Positions 26,413 to 38,486 are shown, counted from the stretch's first letter. The stretch: DNA of 64,000 bases from Burkholderiaceae bacterium (GCA_023266335.1 JAHFQJ010000006.1:1-64000); one strand, 5' to 3'. The notes: generated by a model not told the origin, from the sequence alone. Translations and numbers: made by a program.

Positions 26413-28149
26413 TTAATTAGATATGCTTAAACTTTCGGAAGCAGATAAATTATTTTGTTCTAATTTAAATGATTCTCTAATATTTTGAGCATATTCCTTA
26501 TTTTTAATATTTATATAATCCCTAATCAATTTTTCTTGTTCAGAAGAATCTAAATGCATAAATTCCGGACTGATAATTTTAACCTCATTTTCAATATTTT
26601 TATATCTTTCATCATCTTTAGAAATATTCAGTGGTGTTGGATACCAAATATTTTGTACAGATTGATTATTTGCAGATGAATTATTTACAGAAATATTTTT
26701 ATCTAAATTGTAAGCAATATTAATAGTATCTTGTTTACTATTCCACCATAAAATTGGATTAACCAGCTTTCCTTGTTCATTTTTTATTTGGTAATGCACA
26801 TGTTGAGCATACTGTGTTCTGCCCTCCGGACCTCTGCCTCCCATTTTACCGATTACATCACCAATCTCAATTTTTTGCCCTGCTTTTACTGTTTGCGAAT
26901 CAAGATGTAAAATTTCATGAGATACATCGTTTATATCTTTAATTTTTACAGTTCCATAACCAGAATTTCCATTTGCAAAAGTTACAATACCTGCTACAGG
27001 TGAATGAACATCAGGATGAGTTAAATTTATGCCTGACTGATTGCCTATATAATTAAAATCAATACCGCCATGATAATTATGCTGATTATTAATTTTCCTA
27101 TATCCAAATTGGCTGGTAATATGAACACTTTCTGCATTAATATCAGGTAAGACTGCTTTTAATACATGATTAAATTTATCAGATATTTCTTGTGATTGCT
27201 GCTGCTCAAGCTTTTCCTGCACATTATCAGATAAAATATAATTATCTTTTAAATTAGAAGTATTATTAATAGAAGTTTCTAGATATTTAGCCAGATTAAA
27301 TTTATTAATATCTTTTTGGGTTAAATCTTCATCATTATGCTGATTAATTACTTGTATATTTTTAATTAAATCACTTTCTGGTGCAAACTTATGTATCACG
27401 CTTTGAATATTGTTTATTCTCCTCATTGTATCAGCTGGCTGTGATTGACCATAATTTACAGCAAGCTTGAAATTAATCATATCCTGAATATCAATTTCAC
27501 CTTCAGATTTAAAAACACGGTTACTAAACGGAATTTCAATTTCAGTTTCTGCCGGCTGATTCAGCATAGTTACTAATTGCTCGGGAACGCTATATCCTTT
27601 TGGATCAACTGCTCCAAATTGGTTAAATGTATCTGAAATTATTAATTGCGCACTAAGCGTATTTTGAATAAATGTTTTAGTTTCAGGATTTTCGATATTG
27701 GTAATTATATTTTTCGTATGTGCAGATTTTTGATATATTTGTTCAAGATAGTCTTGATTAATTATATTCATGCCTTCTGTACTAGATAAAGCTAAATTTA
27801 ATTTTGATTTTACTGCCTTATAAAACTCTTTATCTAAAGTGCTAAAATTTTTATGCGGTTTGTATAAATTACCGCAAATTTGTTTAATTTCATCATTAGT
27901 AAATATATTTCTTCCATTATCATCAGACGATGTTTTTAGTATTTCTTCAAAGATGGATTGATTTTGTTTGCTGGAAATATCTCTCTGGATACCTCCAAAA
28001 CTTAATCCGCTATTTTGTTTTACGGCATTGCTGATTTCATATGCACCATATCCATTTCTCAATTCATTTAACATCATCATTTTATGAATATAAAATGCTA
28101 AACCATCGTCTTTATTTAATGAGTCACCGCCTGTAAATTTTTTTGCCAT
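26413..28149 (-). CDS. M23 (LytM-type) metallopeptidase with a long unknown N-terminal region and no signal peptide
   Basis: The M23 domain (about 340-470) has a complete zinc site: His360 and Asp364 (NYHGGIDF) and His450/His452 (QHVHYQI), plus His415. It should cleave peptidoglycan cross-links. The first 340 residues are mostly helical, hydrophilic and unrecognised (GYGAYEISNAVKQNSGLSFGGIQRDIS), and there is no Sec signal or membrane anchor at the start (MAKKFTGGDSLNKDDG). Ordinary chromosomal M23 proteins are exported. A cytoplasmic start suggests delivery by a lysis or secretion system, as for phage lysins or type VI effectors, but no such genes are nearby. About 110 Gln/Asn-rich residues follow the peptidase. 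Confidence 0.75.
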   Translation of the reverse strand: MAKKFTGGDSLNKDDGLAFYIHKMMMLNELRNGYGAYEISNAVKQNSGLSFGGIQRDISSKQNQSIFEEILKTSSDDNGRNIFTNDEIKQICGNLYKPHKNFSTLDKEFYKAVKSKLNLALSSTEGMNIINQDYLEQIYQKSAHTKNIITNIENPETKTFIQNTLSAQLIISDTFNQFGAVDPKGYSVPEQLVTMLNQPAETEIEIPFSNRVFKSEGEIDIQDMINFKLAVNYGQSQPADTMRRINNIQSVIHKFAPESDLIKNIQVINQHNDEDLTQKDINKFNLAKYLETSINNTSNLKDNYILSDNVQEKLEQQQSQEISDKFNHVLKAVLPDINAESVHITSQFGYRKINNQHNYHGGIDFNYIGNQSGINLTHPDVHSPVAGIVTFANGNSGYGTVKIKDINDVSHEILHLDSQTVKAGQKIEIGDVIGKMGGRGPEGRTQYAQHVHYQIKNEQGKLVNPILWWNSKQDTINIAYNLDKNISVNNSSANNQSVQNIWYPTPLNISKDDERYKNIENEVKIISPEFMHLDSSEQEKLIRDYINIKNKEYAQNIRESFKLEQNNLSASESLSISN

Positions 28150-28227
28150 TATAATAATCCCCTAGTATTCTAATTATAATTAGAAAATTATTATATATCA
28201 TTTCTATTTTTAATAAAAAAATTAATG

Positions 28228-31032
28228 TTAAGCGATTTTACCATGGCAATTTTTATACCTTTGACCACTACCACATGGACAAGGCTCATTTCTGCCAATA
28301 TTTAACATATTTTCATTCTCATTGCCATTATTAGTTAAGCTTTGAGTTTCATCTATTAAATTTAATCCTAGTTTATTTCTTAATTCAATATCGCTATTTT
28401 CTGCACTGTTTAAATTTTGCTCATATATATCTGATTCTAGTGCCGGCTGTATGTTAACAGTGAAAATAGTCTGCACAATCTTATATTTAATATCCTTCAA
28501 TAAAATATTAAATAACTCAAAAGCTTCTTTTTTATATTCCTGCTTTGGATCTTTTTGGGCATAACCGCGTAAATGAATACCTTGCCTTAAATGTTCTAAA
28601 TTAGCTAAATGTTCTCTCCAATAGTGGTCTATACTTGATAACATTACACTGCGTTCAAAATCATTAAACCCTTCTTTTCCAACCAATTCAACTTTATTTA
28701 TATAACTTTCTACGGCTTTTTTCTGTATAAATTCTAAAATATCTTCTGCACTGATATTAGAAGCACTTTGAATTTTATGTTTAATATCAATACTCATCTG
28801 CCATTCCTGCATCAGGATATTGTGCAGTTTTTCTACTTGCCATTGCTCTTCTAATGATTGTGAAGGGATATGCTCTTCAACTAAATGAGTTATAACATCA
28901 TCGGTTAAATCTTTAACTAATCCGCTGACTTCACTTTGTGATAAAATTTGATTACGTAAGGTATATATTTCTTTACGTTGTTCGTTAGATACATCATCAT
29001 ATTGTAATAATTGTTTGCGTATATCAAAATTTCTGCCTTCTACTTTGCGTTGAGCGCTTTCAATCGAGCGTGATACCATACGTGCTTCAATCGGCTCATC
29101 TTCAGGCATTCTCAATCTAGTAAATAAAGCTTTTAATTTTTCTCCGCCAAATATGCGCATTAAATCATCATCTAATGATAGATAAAATCTAGATGAACCT
29201 GGATCGCCTTGCCTACCAGACCTACCACGCAGCTGATTATCGATGCGCCGACTTTCATGTCTTTCTGTACCAATAATATGCAATCCACCAAAACTTTTTA
29301 TTAGTGCATGTTCTTCCTGCCATTTTTGTTTTATGGATTCTATACTCATCTCATTTGAATTTGTGGCATAATTTTTGCCTCCATCATGTTCTAAATCTAA
29401 TTGAGAAGAGTATATTTGTTCATTTTTAGTTTGAGCTGCCTCTTCCATAGATTTAATAATATTCTCTATATTACCGCCCAGAATAATATCTGTACCTCTA
29501 CCTGCCATATTTGTGGCTATAGTTATCATGCTTTTTTTGCCGGCTTGAGCAATAATATCAGCTTCTTTGGCATGTTGTTTGGCATTTAAAACTTGGTGAG
29601 ATAAATTTTCTTTATTTAATAATTCAGAAATATATTCTGAATTTTCAATTGATGTAGTACCAACTAGTACAGGCTGTCCTCTTTCATAACAGTTTTTAAT
29701 ATCTTTAATTACTGCACGGTATTTTTCTGTAACACTTTTAAAAATTTGATCTTGATAATCTTTTCTTATGATAATTCGGTTAGGCGGAATAATTACTGTT
29801 TCTAAGGCATAAATTTCTTGAAATTCATATGCTTCAGTATCAGCTGTACCTGTCATTCCTGCTAATTTAGCATACATTCTAAAGTAATTTTGGAATGTAA
29901 TTGATGCCATAGTTTGGTTTTCCGGCTGAATTTCTACGCCTTCTTTAGCCTCAACTGCTTGATGTAAGCCTTCAGACCATCTGCGCCCTGACATTAAACG
30001 CCCTGTAAATTCATCAACGATAATAATTTCACCATTCTGAACTACATAGTGCTGATCTTTATTAAATAAATAATGTGCTCTTAGTGCAGCATATACATGA
30101 TGCATTAATGTAATGTTATGAGGAGAGTATAAATTATCTCCTTCTTCAATTAATCCAATTTTATTTAAAATTTCTTCTGTTTTCTCATGACCTTGCTCAG
30201 TTAAAAAAACTTGATTACTTTTTTCATCAATTATAAAATCTCCAGCTTTTTCAATACCTGTACCATCAGATTTCTCTTCTCCAATTTGACGGCTTAGCAT
30301 AGCTGGTATTACATTAATTTTATTATATAAGTCAGTATGATCTTCTGCCATACCTGAAATAATAAGGGGAGTGCGTGCTTCATCAATTAAAATAGAATCT
30401 ACTTCATCGACAATGGAAAAACTCAAACCTCTTTGAACTCTATCTTTTTGGTTATACACCATATTATCTCTTAGATAATCAAAACCAAATTCGTTATTTG
30501 TTCCGTAGGTTATATCTGCTTGATAGGCTTCTTGCTTTAATTTACTTGGAATATTTGAAAGATTAATGCCGACAGTAAGCCCTAGAAAATGGAATAATTT
30601 GCTCATCCATTTAGCATCACGTTCTGCTAAATAATCATTTACCGTGATAATATGCACGCCTCTATCTGAAATTGCATTCAAATAAGCAGGAAGGGTTGCC
30701 ATCAAAGTTTTACCTTCCCCAGTACGCATTTCAGCTATTTTACCAAAATGCAGTGCCATACCGCCAATAAGCTGCACATCAAAATGCCTCATACCCATTA
30801 TACGTCTTGAAGCTTCACGGCATACAGCAAAGGCTTCAGGAAGTAAACTATCTAAACTTTCATTATCAATATACCGTTGTTTAAACTCAATTGTTTTTTG
30901 TTTAAGAGCTTCATCACTTAATTCTACTAAACCTGCCTCTAATGCATTTATTTTTTTTACAATATTTTTATAATATTTTATTAGTCTATCATTGCGGCTG
31001 CCAAAGATTTTTCTGAATAATGTACTTAACAT
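28228..31032 (-). CDS. secA: Preprotein translocase ATPase SecA
   Basis: Motor that drives unfolded preproteins through SecYEG. The 934 residues show Walker A MRTGEGKT (GEGKT 105-109), the DEAD-type box [17 protein letters not shown] near 210, the preprotein cross-linking region, [12 protein letters not shown] and [20 protein letters not shown] in the second ATPase domain. The C-terminal zinc site [14 protein letters not shown] (Cys918, Cys920, Cys929, His930) binds SecB and lipids. It is of typical beta/gamma-proteobacterial length and is flanked by a 313-bp gap holding a repeat element. Confidence 0.98.
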   Translation of the reverse strand: MLSTLFRKIFGSRNDRLIKYYKNIVKKINALEAGLVELSDEALKQKTIEFKQRYIDNESLDSLLPEAFAVCREASRRIMGMRHFDVQLIGGMALHFGKIAEMRTGEGKTLMATLPAYLNAISDRGVHIITVNDYLAERDAKWMSKLFHFLGLTVGINLSNIPSKLKQEAYQADITYGTNNEFGFDYLRDNMVYNQKDRVQRGLSFSIVDEVDSILIDEARTPLIISGMAEDHTDLYNKINVIPAMLSRQIGEEKSDGTGIEKAGDFIIDEKSNQVFLTEQGHEKTEEILNKIGLIEEGDNLYSPHNITLMHHVYAALRAHYLFNKDQHYVVQNGEIIIVDEFTGRLMSGRRWSEGLHQAVEAKEGVEIQPENQTMASITFQNYFRMYAKLAGMTGTADTEAYEFQEIYALETVIIPPNRIIIRKDYQDQIFKSVTEKYRAVIKDIKNCYERGQPVLVGTTSIENSEYISELLNKENLSHQVLNAKQHAKEADIIAQAGKKSMITIATNMAGRGTDIILGGNIENIIKSMEEAAQTKNEQIYSSQLDLEHDGGKNYATNSNEMSIESIKQKWQEEHALIKSFGGLHIIGTERHESRRIDNQLRGRSGRQGDPGSSRFYLSLDDDLMRIFGGEKLKALFTRLRMPEDEPIEARMVSRSIESAQRKVEGRNFDIRKQLLQYDDVSNEQRKEIYTLRNQILSQSEVSGLVKDLTDDVITHLVEEHIPSQSLEEQWQVEKLHNILMQEWQMSIDIKHKIQSASNISAEDILEFIQKKAVESYINKVELVGKEGFNDFERSVMLSSIDHYWREHLANLEHLRQGIHLRGYAQKDPKQEYKKEAFELFNILLKDIKYKIVQTIFTVNIQPALESDIYEQNLNSAENSDIELRNKLGLNLIDETQSLTNNGNENENMLNIGRNEPCPCGSGQRYKNCHGKIA

Positions 31033-31185
31033 GAGTTTATATGCTTTTTATAAAAGATTAGATACAACCTGTAATAATACTAATATTTTGGCTAGTTTAC
31101 AATACTTTTCAAGAAATGTATGAGATAAAAATACACAAAAAAGTCATATTTATTAGATAAAAATTTTTAAATTATCAAGAATAAC

Positions 31186-31312
31186 TATACCAATCGCATT
31201 TCAATTTTCGAACTTTAGCGTCGTCAAAATTACACCTTAATGTAATAATATGTACATAGTCGTTATAATTTATTCCTACCAACTTTTTGTAAAATGAACC
31301 ACAATTAGTATT
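31186..31312 (-). mobile_element. MITE-like repeat, copy 3 (127 bp, diverged)
   Basis: Same orientation and length as copy 2, but with more substitutions (CATTTCAATTTTCGAACTT on the left, AATGAACCACAATTAGTATT on the right), so probably an older insertion. It fills the middle of the 313-bp gap between secA and hpnD; the rest of that gap shows nothing I can name. Confidence 0.7.
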
Positions 31313-31345
31313 TATAATAAGCTAGTACTCCAAAATTAATATAGT

Positions 31346-32191
31346 TTATTTAGCTGCAAAAAGCCAGACTTTAACTGCAATCAATAATTTTGTAAGCGGA
31401 CTTAAGCTAACTTTTTGGTGTAAAACTTGATATTGCGTGTCAATAATTTCATCTAATAATCTTTTATAAATTGCTCCCATAATTAATCCTGCTCTTTGAC
31501 AAATTCTATCTTCAAAAGGTAAATTATTAATTGCATCCTGATAAATATCATATGCTCTTTGGGCTTGAAATGACATTAGTTTATAAAAATTATCGGAGTA
31601 TTCTCTATTAACAATATTTTTCACAGTTACATTATAAGATTGTAAATCATTAATAGGTAAATATATTCTGCCTCTGCCGGCATCTTCTCCAATATCCCTT
31701 ATAATATTAATTAATTGTAAAGCTAACCCTAATTTTTTAGCATATTCTATAGTTTTTTGGTTTTTAAATCCAAATATATGGGCAGAAATTACTCCAACCA
31801 CACCAGCAACTCTCCAGCAATATTGCTCCAGATTAATAAAATCTATATATCTATTTTGAGTTAAATCTTGCTCCATACCATCAATGATGGTGTCAAACCA
31901 TTCTTTTTTTAGGGTATAATTTTTGATAGTCTCTAATAAAGCATATCCAACGGGATGAGTAGGCTGATTATTATAAACTCTTCTTAGTTCCTGCCTCCAC
32001 CAGTTTAATCTATGCAGAGCAAATTGCGGGTCATTAGGTTCATCAACAATGTCATCAATTTCTCTGCAAAAAGCATACACACTAAAAATAGCAAGGCGCT
32101 TTTCTTTTGGTAAAGGCAAAAAGCTATAGTAAAAACTAGTGGAGCTATTTGCAACTTTTTGCTGACAATATTGCTGATAAGTTAAATTCAT
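31346..32191 (-). CDS. hpnD: Presqualene diphosphate synthase HpnD
   Basis: Trans-isoprenyl diphosphate synthase-like enzyme that condenses two farnesyl diphosphates to presqualene diphosphate in the bacterial HpnCDE squalene route. The 281 residues contain the first Asp-rich motif FCREIDDIVDE near residue 44 and the second LINIIRDIGEDAGRGRIYLP near 163. The N-terminal SFYYSFLPLPKEKRLAIFSVYAFCR block is typical of HpnD. It lies 92 bp after hpnC. The pair implies squalene and probably hopanoid synthesis; hpnE and the cyclase are not in the window. Confidence 0.92.
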   Translation of the reverse strand: MNLTYQQYCQQKVANSSTSFYYSFLPLPKEKRLAIFSVYAFCREIDDIVDEPNDPQFALHRLNWWRQELRRVYNNQPTHPVGYALLETIKNYTLKKEWFDTIIDGMEQDLTQNRYIDFINLEQYCWRVAGVVGVISAHIFGFKNQKTIEYAKKLGLALQLINIIRDIGEDAGRGRIYLPINDLQSYNVTVKNIVNREYSDNFYKLMSFQAQRAYDIYQDAINNLPFEDRICQRAGLIMGAIYKRLLDEIIDTQYQVLHQKVSLSPLTKLLIAVKVWLFAAK

Positions 32192-32283
32192 ATAGTGTTA
32201 TGTCTGTTTTATTGATATATGTTCGCTTTTAGTTAAGCATTTATATACTCGTTATGTTTACCATGACGGATACAAATACATAA

Positions 32284-33396
32284 TTACTTTACTATTGCTT
32301 TAGTAATAATTGTAACCCAATCATACCATTTTAGTATAGGGCGTTTAGTGAAAACATTATAATCAATTTTATGAAGCTTATTACAAATTATATTAGCTGC
32401 ATATATTATGCATTTTAATTCCTTATTCATTCTAAAAGGCAGTTGATTACATAAGGGTAGACCGGATAATAACATGTCTTGTGCATATTTAACTTGAGTA
32501 TGCATCATTTGCTGCCATTTCATCCAGCAGCTATGCTTTTTAGGATCATTATTTTTTGAAAATTTACATAAACCTTTAATATCATCTAGGCTTAGATTGT
32601 TTTCATATAAAATATCGTAAGATAAATAAAAACGGTTTTTCAGATAATCTATTTCAACATCCTGATAAAAATTAATCAGCTGTAAAGCGGTGCAGATACT
32701 ATCACTATATCTAGTATTAGCATTATTATATCTTTTGTATAATTCTAATAAAATTCTTCCCACCGGATTAGCTGAATAATTGCAGTACTCTAAAACTTGC
32801 TGTTTAGTCTGATAATTGTTTTTAATTACATCTTGCCTAAATGCATGTATTAAATGCTGAAAATATTTTATCGATAAATTATGGTTTTTGATTGTATTAT
32901 CAAGATTAATAAATAGGGATTTTACATCAGTATGATATAGTTCTGAAAACTCAACATTAAAATTATGCTCTTTGTCTTTAATGGCAGATAATTCGTTACT
33001 TTGAATGTAATTTAGACATTTGCTGTACAAATAAAGCTTTTTTAATCTTTCATAGGGTAAGTATTCTCCTTCATCTGCTATATCATCTGCACTTCTAGCA
33101 AATTTATATATATGCTGGACTGCCTGACGAATGTCTTTAGGTAAGAATAAGCTAGCTATAGGAAAGTTTTCATAGTGCTTTACACTATTAATAATATTTT
33201 TCAAACCAAATACTATTTTCATTACCTTTGAATTTATGCATGCAATAAGGTTAAAATTATTTTTTATTCTACTATTAGTAGTGTTTGTATTATAATTTTT
33301 GCATCTGCTTTGCTGCGGGTTGGATATAGATGTAGACGGAGGTATAAATTTAATTTTTAATTTAAAGAGTTTATAAAAGATATTAATAATTTTCAT
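32284..33396 (-). CDS. hpnC: Hydroxysqualene synthase HpnC
   Basis: Squalene/phytoene synthase-family enzyme that converts presqualene diphosphate to hydroxysqualene. The HpnC signature is clear: VKHYENFPIASLFLPKDIRQAVQHIYKFARSADDIADEGE with the first Asp motif, and ALQLINFYQDVEIDYLKNRFYL with the second. The open frame gives 370 residues, but the first 57 (Lys/Asn/Ser-rich) have no counterpart in the family. An ATG at 33225 (MKIVFGLKNI...), preceded by AAAGG at short spacing, is the more likely start and gives 313 residues. It is followed by hpnD. Confidence 0.9.
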   Translation of the reverse strand: MKIINIFYKLFKLKIKFIPPSTSISNPQQSRCKNYNTNTTNSRIKNNFNLIACINSKVMKIVFGLKNIINSVKHYENFPIASLFLPKDIRQAVQHIYKFARSADDIADEGEYLPYERLKKLYLYSKCLNYIQSNELSAIKDKEHNFNVEFSELYHTDVKSLFINLDNTIKNHNLSIKYFQHLIHAFRQDVIKNNYQTKQQVLEYCNYSANPVGRILLELYKRYNNANTRYSDSICTALQLINFYQDVEIDYLKNRFYLSYDILYENNLSLDDIKGLCKFSKNNDPKKHSCWMKWQQMMHTQVKYAQDMLLSGLPLCNQLPFRMNKELKCIIYAANIICNKLHKIDYNVFTKRPILKWYDWVTIITKAIVK

Positions 33397-33535
33397 TGAC
33401 TAAATTTTAAATTTGAGAATTTTTAAATTATATGTTTATATTTATATAAAATATATTTGAGTTATTTTATCGTCAAACAATTAATTAAAATCCATAAGAT
33501 AATAACTATCTTATGGAGTGTAAATTCAGGAGTTA

Positions 33536-33674
33536 TATACTATATCAGATTTCAATTTTTAAACTTCGCTGTCGTCAAGATTATCAAAATTACTTCTCAA
33601 TATACTAATATGTATATATCTGTCATAATTTATTCCTGCAGCCTTGCCTCAAAATGAACTATAATTAGTCTATA
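33536..33674 (-). mobile_element. MITE-like repeat, copy 4 (about 139 bp)
   Basis: Same orientation as copy 2, with a small internal duplication or insertion near 33580 (TCAAGATTATCAAAATTAC). Its inner end abuts the rpoC stop, and its outer end lies in the 278-bp gap before hpnC. Termini are recognisable (ATCAGATTTCAATTT, AATGAACTATAATTAG) but diverged. Confidence 0.68.
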
Positions 33675-36600
33675 CTATGAATTATCATCATGATAATTTT
33701 CATCTCCATTTTCATTTTCATCTTTTATAGAAAAATCTTCTTCTTCATTTTCTACGTCAATTTCACCAAGCATTTGACCCAGTGCTTGACTTAAAGCTGA
33801 AAAATTTGACTTATTTGAGCTAGCATTTTCATTAAAATTTGCTGATGGATTATCGACAGAATCTTCTCTATCATCAATTACACTGTCTTTAAAAATTTCA
33901 GAAATGTCTAATCTTGATGCCCTTGAAGATTTTGGTTTATCATCTTGCTTCTCTGCCTTAAATTTCTCGCCAAATACTGAAGTTACTAATGCTGCTGTAT
34001 CTTCGTTTTGCAAGTCCTGCTGCATTAAAGAATTAAACTTGTTTTTATCTTCTAACTCTTTATTTTTTCTTGCTCTATGATAAGCTAAACCAGTACCTGC
34101 AGGTATGAGACGACCTACAATTACATTTTCTTTTAATCCGCGTAAATCGTCTACTTTCCCCATGATTGCTGCTTCAGTTAATACACGAGTAGTTTCTTGG
34201 AATGAAGCTGCTGAAATAAATGAATCAGTTGATAAAGATGCTTTTGTAATACCAAGTAATAAATTAATATAATTACAAGGGCGTTTACCTTGATTAATCA
34301 TTTGTTCATTCATGATTAACATTTCAGAACGCTCTACTTGTTCGCCCATGATAAAGCCGGTATCTCCTGAATCAGAAATTTGAACACGTCTTAACATCTG
34401 GCGTACAACAACTTCAATATGTTTATCATTGATTTTTACACCTTGGAGACGATATACGTCTTGTACTTCATCTACAATATAACGTGCTAATTCTTCAACC
34501 CCTTTCAAGCGTAAAATATCATGCGGATCTGCCGGACCATCTACAATCATTTCACCTTTGTTAACTACTTGTCCATCGTGAACTAATACTTGCTTATCTT
34601 TAGCAATTAAAAATTCGTTAGTTTCGCCATCTAAATCAGTAATTACTAAGCGCTGCTTACCTTTTGTATCTTTACCAAATGAAACAGTTCCTGTAACTTC
34701 AGCTAAAATTGCTGCATCTTTTGGCGCACGTGCTTCAAATAATTCAGCAACTCGCGGTAAGCCACCTGTAATATCTCTAGTTTTTTGAGATTCAGTTGGA
34801 ATACGTGCTAACACTTCACCAATACCTACCTGTTGCCCATCTTTAACGGTAATTAATGCACCTACAGGAAATGAAATAGTTACAGAATGGTCTGTACCTG
34901 GAATTTTTATTTCATGCCCTTTTTCATCGATAATTTTTACTTGAGGTCTTACATTTTTTAGACTTGTACTGCGGCGTTTCCCATCAATTACTACAAGAGT
35001 TGATAAACCCGTAACTTCATCTACCTGTTTTGCAACAGTTACACCTTCTTCAATATTTTCAAAACGTATTGTGCCGGTATATTCAGTAATAATAGGTCTA
35101 GTCAATGGATCCCAGCTTGCTAATTGAGTGCCGGCTTTAATATTTTGATCAGATTTTACTAATAATGTTGCACCATAAGGTATTTTATGGCGTTCACGTT
35201 CCCTGCTGTTATCATCATTAATAACAACTTCACCGGAACGGGAAATTACAATTTGTTCACCTTTGGCATTTTTTACAATACGAATACCATTGGTTAATAA
35301 TATATTACCATTAGATTTAGCTTCAACACTAGAAACTACAGCTGCCCGCGATGCTGCACCTCCAATATGGAATGTACGCATTGTTAACTGCGTTCCAGGT
35401 TCGCCAATTGATTGGGCTGCAATAACGCCTACAGCCTCTCCTGAATCTACCAAGCCTCCACGCCCTAAATCACGTCCATAGCATTTTGCACATAAGCCGT
35501 GTCTGGTTTCACAAGTTAATGGAGTACGTACTCTTACTTCGTCAACACCTAGGCTATCAATTAAATCTACTAAATCTTCATCTAATAAGGTTCCAGCATA
35601 AATAGCTGTTTCTTGAGTTTCCGGATTTACAACATCGGCTAGAACAACACGTCCCAATACTCTATCACGCAGTGCCTCAACTACTTCACCGCCTTCAATT
35701 AAGGCTTTCATAGCTACACCATTATTTGTACCGCAATCGTCTTCTGTTACAACTAAATCTTGTGTAACATCAACTAAACGGCGTGTCAAATAACCGGAGT
35801 TAGCCGTTTTTAATGCTGTATCCGCTAAACCTTTACGCGCCCCATGAGTTGAAATAAAGTATTGTAATACGTTTAGTCCTTCTCTAAAGTTTGCCGTAAT
35901 TGGTGTTTCAATAATAGAGCCGTCTGGTTTTGCCATAAGACCGCGCATACCTGCTAACTGTCTAATCTGTGCAGCAGAACCCCTAGCACCTGAATCTGCC
36001 ATCATATAGATAGCGTTAAATGATTCATGTTTTACGGTATTGCCGTCTCTATCTATTAAATCTTGTTTAGAAATATTCTCCATCATGGCTTTACCTACCG
36101 CATCAGAGGTTGAACCCCATATATCCACCACGTTGTTATAACGTTCCTGGTTGGTAATTAAACCTGAAGAATATTGTTTATCATATTCTTTTACTTTTTG
36201 AGCAGCTTGATTAATAATTCCTTCTTTTACATTTGGAATTAACATATCCGCAATAGAAATAGAAATACCGCCGCGTGTAGCAAACGTAAATCCAGTCTGC
36301 ATTAAATTATCAGCTAAATCAACAGTTGCCTGCAAGCCACAACGTCTAAAAGCTGTATTAATGAGTTTTGAAATTTCCTTCTTTTTAAGAGTTTTATTAA
36401 TATTATCAAACTCTAAGCCCTTAGGTAAAATTTCTGAAAGAATAGCACGCCCTACAGTAGTATTCACTAATCTAGTTTTTGCTGTAAATTTTTCATCACC
36501 TTTTGCATTTTTATTTGTTAATGCATATTCAGTAATTCTTACTTTAATGTGTGAGCCTAATTCAACTTGACGTGTATCATAAGCACGGCGCACTTCAGAT

Positions 36601-38192
36601 GTATCTGAAAATACCATGCCTTCACCTAAGCCATTAATTCTATCACGGGTTAAATAATATAAACCGAGTACAATATCTTGAGATGGTACAATTGACGGAT
36701 CACCACTGGCCGGGAATAATAAATTATTAGAAGCCATCATTAATGTACGTGCTTCTAATTGTGCCTCTAGTGAAAGCGGAACGTGAACTGCCATTTGGTC
36801 ACCGTCAAAGTCGGCATTAAATGCTGCACAAACTAAGGGGTGAAGCTGAATCGCCTTACCTTCAATTAATATAGGTTCAAATGCTTGAATACCTAATCTA
36901 TGCAGGGTTGGAGCGCGGTTTAATAATACAGGATGTTCCTTAATTACATCTTCTAAAATATCCCAAACTACAGCTGTTTGATTTTCAACTTCTTTTTTAG
37001 CTGCCTTAATTGTAGTAGCAATGCCTTGCTCTTCAAGCTTATTAAAAATAAATGGCTTAAATAATTCTAATGCCATTAATTTTGGTAAACCGCATTGATG
37101 TAATCTTAATGTTGGACCTACTACAATTACAGAGCGTCCTGAATAGTCTACACGCTTACCTAATAAGTTCTGACGAAAACGTCCGCCCTTACCTTTAATC
37201 ATATCAGCTAAAGATTTTAACGGGCGTTTATTTGCACCAGTCATCGCTTTACCACGCCTGCCATTATCCATTAATGAATCAACAGCTTCCTGCAGCATAC
37301 GTTTTTCATTACGTACGATAATTTCAGGAGCTCTTAATTCTAATAAACGGCGTAAGCGGTTATTACGGTTAATTACTCTGCGGTATAAGTCATTTAAGTC
37401 TGATGTTGCAAAGCGACCGCCGTCTAGTGATACTAAAGGGCGTAATTCCGGCGGCAGTACTGGAATAACATCCATAATCATCCATTCCGGTTTAATTCCG
37501 GAACGTTGAAAGGCTTCCAATACTTTTAAGCGTTTTGCTATTTTTTTAATTTTAGCATCACTGCTGGTTTGCTCTAATTCTTGATGCAGAGTTTTAACTT
37601 CTTTTTCTATATTAATATTTGCGAGAAGTTGTTTAATCCCTTCCGCACCCATTATTGCATCAAATTCACCTTCACCGTACTCCTCACATTTTGCAGTATA
37701 ATCATCTTCACTCATGATTTGCCCAGTTTTTAGCGGAGTTAAACCACCTTCAACTACAACATATGCCTCAAAATATAAAACTCTTTCAATATCTCTTAAA
37801 GCCATATCTAATACCATGCCTAAGCGTGAAGGCAAGCTTTTTAAGAACCAAATATGAGCTACAGGAGTTGATAAATCAATATGACCCATACGTTCACGGC
37901 GTACTTTAGATAAAGTAACTTCTACACCGCATTTTTCACAAATAACACCACGGTGTTTTAGACGTTTATATTTACCGCATAAACATTCGTAGTCTTTAAT
38001 TGGACCAAATATTTTAGCACAGAATAAACCGTCTCTTTCAGGCTTAAAAGTACGATAGTTAATTGTTTCGGGTTTTTTTACTTCGCCATATGACCAAGAA
38101 CGAATTTTTTCAGGTGATGCTAAACTAATTTTAATTGCATCAAATTGTTCATTTTGCTGTGTTTGCTTAAATAAGTCTAATAATGCTTTCAT
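33675..38192 (-). CDS. rpoC: DNA-directed RNA polymerase subunit beta'
   Basis: Largest subunit of RNA polymerase. The 1505 residues include the N-terminal zinc site Cys70/72/85/88 ([19 protein letters not shown]) and the catalytic Mg site [12 protein letters not shown] with Asp461/463/465. The second zinc region [19 protein letters not shown], the trigger-loop region and [11 protein letters not shown] near the end are also present. The tail after that point is about 129 residues, roughly 80 longer than in E. coli, and strongly acidic ([19 protein letters not shown]). It is the last gene of the rpoB...rpoC run and is separated from rpoB by three small genes, the last ending 13 bp before this ATG. 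Confidence 0.98.
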   Translation of the reverse strand: MKALLDLFKQTQQNEQFDAIKISLASPEKIRSWSYGEVKKPETINYRTFKPERDGLFCAKIFGPIKDYECLCGKYKRLKHRGVICEKCGVEVTLSKVRRERMGHIDLSTPVAHIWFLKSLPSRLGMVLDMALRDIERVLYFEAYVVVEGGLTPLKTGQIMSEDDYTAKCEEYGEGEFDAIMGAEGIKQLLANINIEKEVKTLHQELEQTSSDAKIKKIAKRLKVLEAFQRSGIKPEWMIMDVIPVLPPELRPLVSLDGGRFATSDLNDLYRRVINRNNRLRRLLELRAPEIIVRNEKRMLQEAVDSLMDNGRRGKAMTGANKRPLKSLADMIKGKGGRFRQNLLGKRVDYSGRSVIVVGPTLRLHQCGLPKLMALELFKPFIFNKLEEQGIATTIKAAKKEVENQTAVVWDILEDVIKEHPVLLNRAPTLHRLGIQAFEPILIEGKAIQLHPLVCAAFNADFDGDQMAVHVPLSLEAQLEARTLMMASNNLLFPASGDPSIVPSQDIVLGLYYLTRDRINGLGEGMVFSDTSEVRRAYDTRQVELGSHIKVRITEYALTNKNAKGDEKFTAKTRLVNTTVGRAILSEILPKGLEFDNINKTLKKKEISKLINTAFRRCGLQATVDLADNLMQTGFTFATRGGISISIADMLIPNVKEGIINQAAQKVKEYDKQYSSGLITNQERYNNVVDIWGSTSDAVGKAMMENISKQDLIDRDGNTVKHESFNAIYMMADSGARGSAAQIRQLAGMRGLMAKPDGSIIETPITANFREGLNVLQYFISTHGARKGLADTALKTANSGYLTRRLVDVTQDLVVTEDDCGTNNGVAMKALIEGGEVVEALRDRVLGRVVLADVVNPETQETAIYAGTLLDEDLVDLIDSLGVDEVRVRTPLTCETRHGLCAKCYGRDLGRGGLVDSGEAVGVIAAQSIGEPGTQLTMRTFHIGGAASRAAVVSSVEAKSNGNILLTNGIRIVKNAKGEQIVISRSGEVVINDDNSRERERHKIPYGATLLVKSDQNIKAGTQLASWDPLTRPIITEYTGTIRFENIEEGVTVAKQVDEVTGLSTLVVIDGKRRSTSLKNVRPQVKIIDEKGHEIKIPGTDHSVTISFPVGALITVKDGQQVGIGEVLARIPTESQKTRDITGGLPRVAELFEARAPKDAAILAEVTGTVSFGKDTKGKQRLVITDLDGETNEFLIAKDKQVLVHDGQVVNKGEMIVDGPADPHDILRLKGVEELARYIVDEVQDVYRLQGVKINDKHIEVVVRQMLRRVQISDSGDTGFIMGEQVERSEMLIMNEQMINQGKRPCNYINLLLGITKASLSTDSFISAASFQETTRVLTEAAIMGKVDDLRGLKENVIVGRLIPAGTGLAYHRARKNKELEDKNKFNSLMQQDLQNEDTAALVTSVFGEKFKAEKQDDKPKSSRASRLDISEIFKDSVIDDREDSVDNPSANFNENASSNKSNFSALSQALGQMLGEIDVENEEEDFSIKDENENGDENYHDDNS

Positions 38193-38205
38193 TATTATTT
38201 AACCT

Positions 38206-38463
38206 TTATAAATTAAAGTTCGAATAGGTAAGATTTCTCGGATTTTGCATGCAATCTTTAACTTCCTTAAAATCTATTTCATCTATAACAGCACATTCTG
38301 TATGCCATTCTGCACATTCAGAGGGTTTTATATGTATATTTCTATCATCATCATTACCATTTTTTAGAGTAAGATTTATATTCCATGGAGTATTATCACC
38401 GGACATAACCCGCCCAATTTTTTGCTGAGGTCTGATAGGCATTTCACAAATTACACAAGACAT
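38206..38463 (-). CDS. Small Cys/His protein (85 aa) with CxxC...HxxC pattern, between rpoB and rpoC
   Basis: Unrecognised 85-residue protein. It begins MSCVICEMP with Cys3 and Cys6 and has Cys50, His54 and Cys57 (SECAEWHTECAV), a spacing that suits one zinc ion in a treble-clef or RING-like finger. There is no signal peptide or membrane segment. It starts 23 bp after the related 93-residue gene and ends 13 bp before rpoC, so it must be made from the rpoB-rpoC transcript. A regulatory or polymerase-associated role is possible but is only inferred from position. Confidence 0.7.
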   Translation of the reverse strand: MSCVICEMPIRPQQKIGRVMSGDNTPWNINLTLKNGNDDDRNIHIKPSECAEWHTECAVIDEIDFKEVKDCMQNPRNLTYSNFNL

Positions 38464-38486
38464 TTTTACCCCTATCTAATATATCT

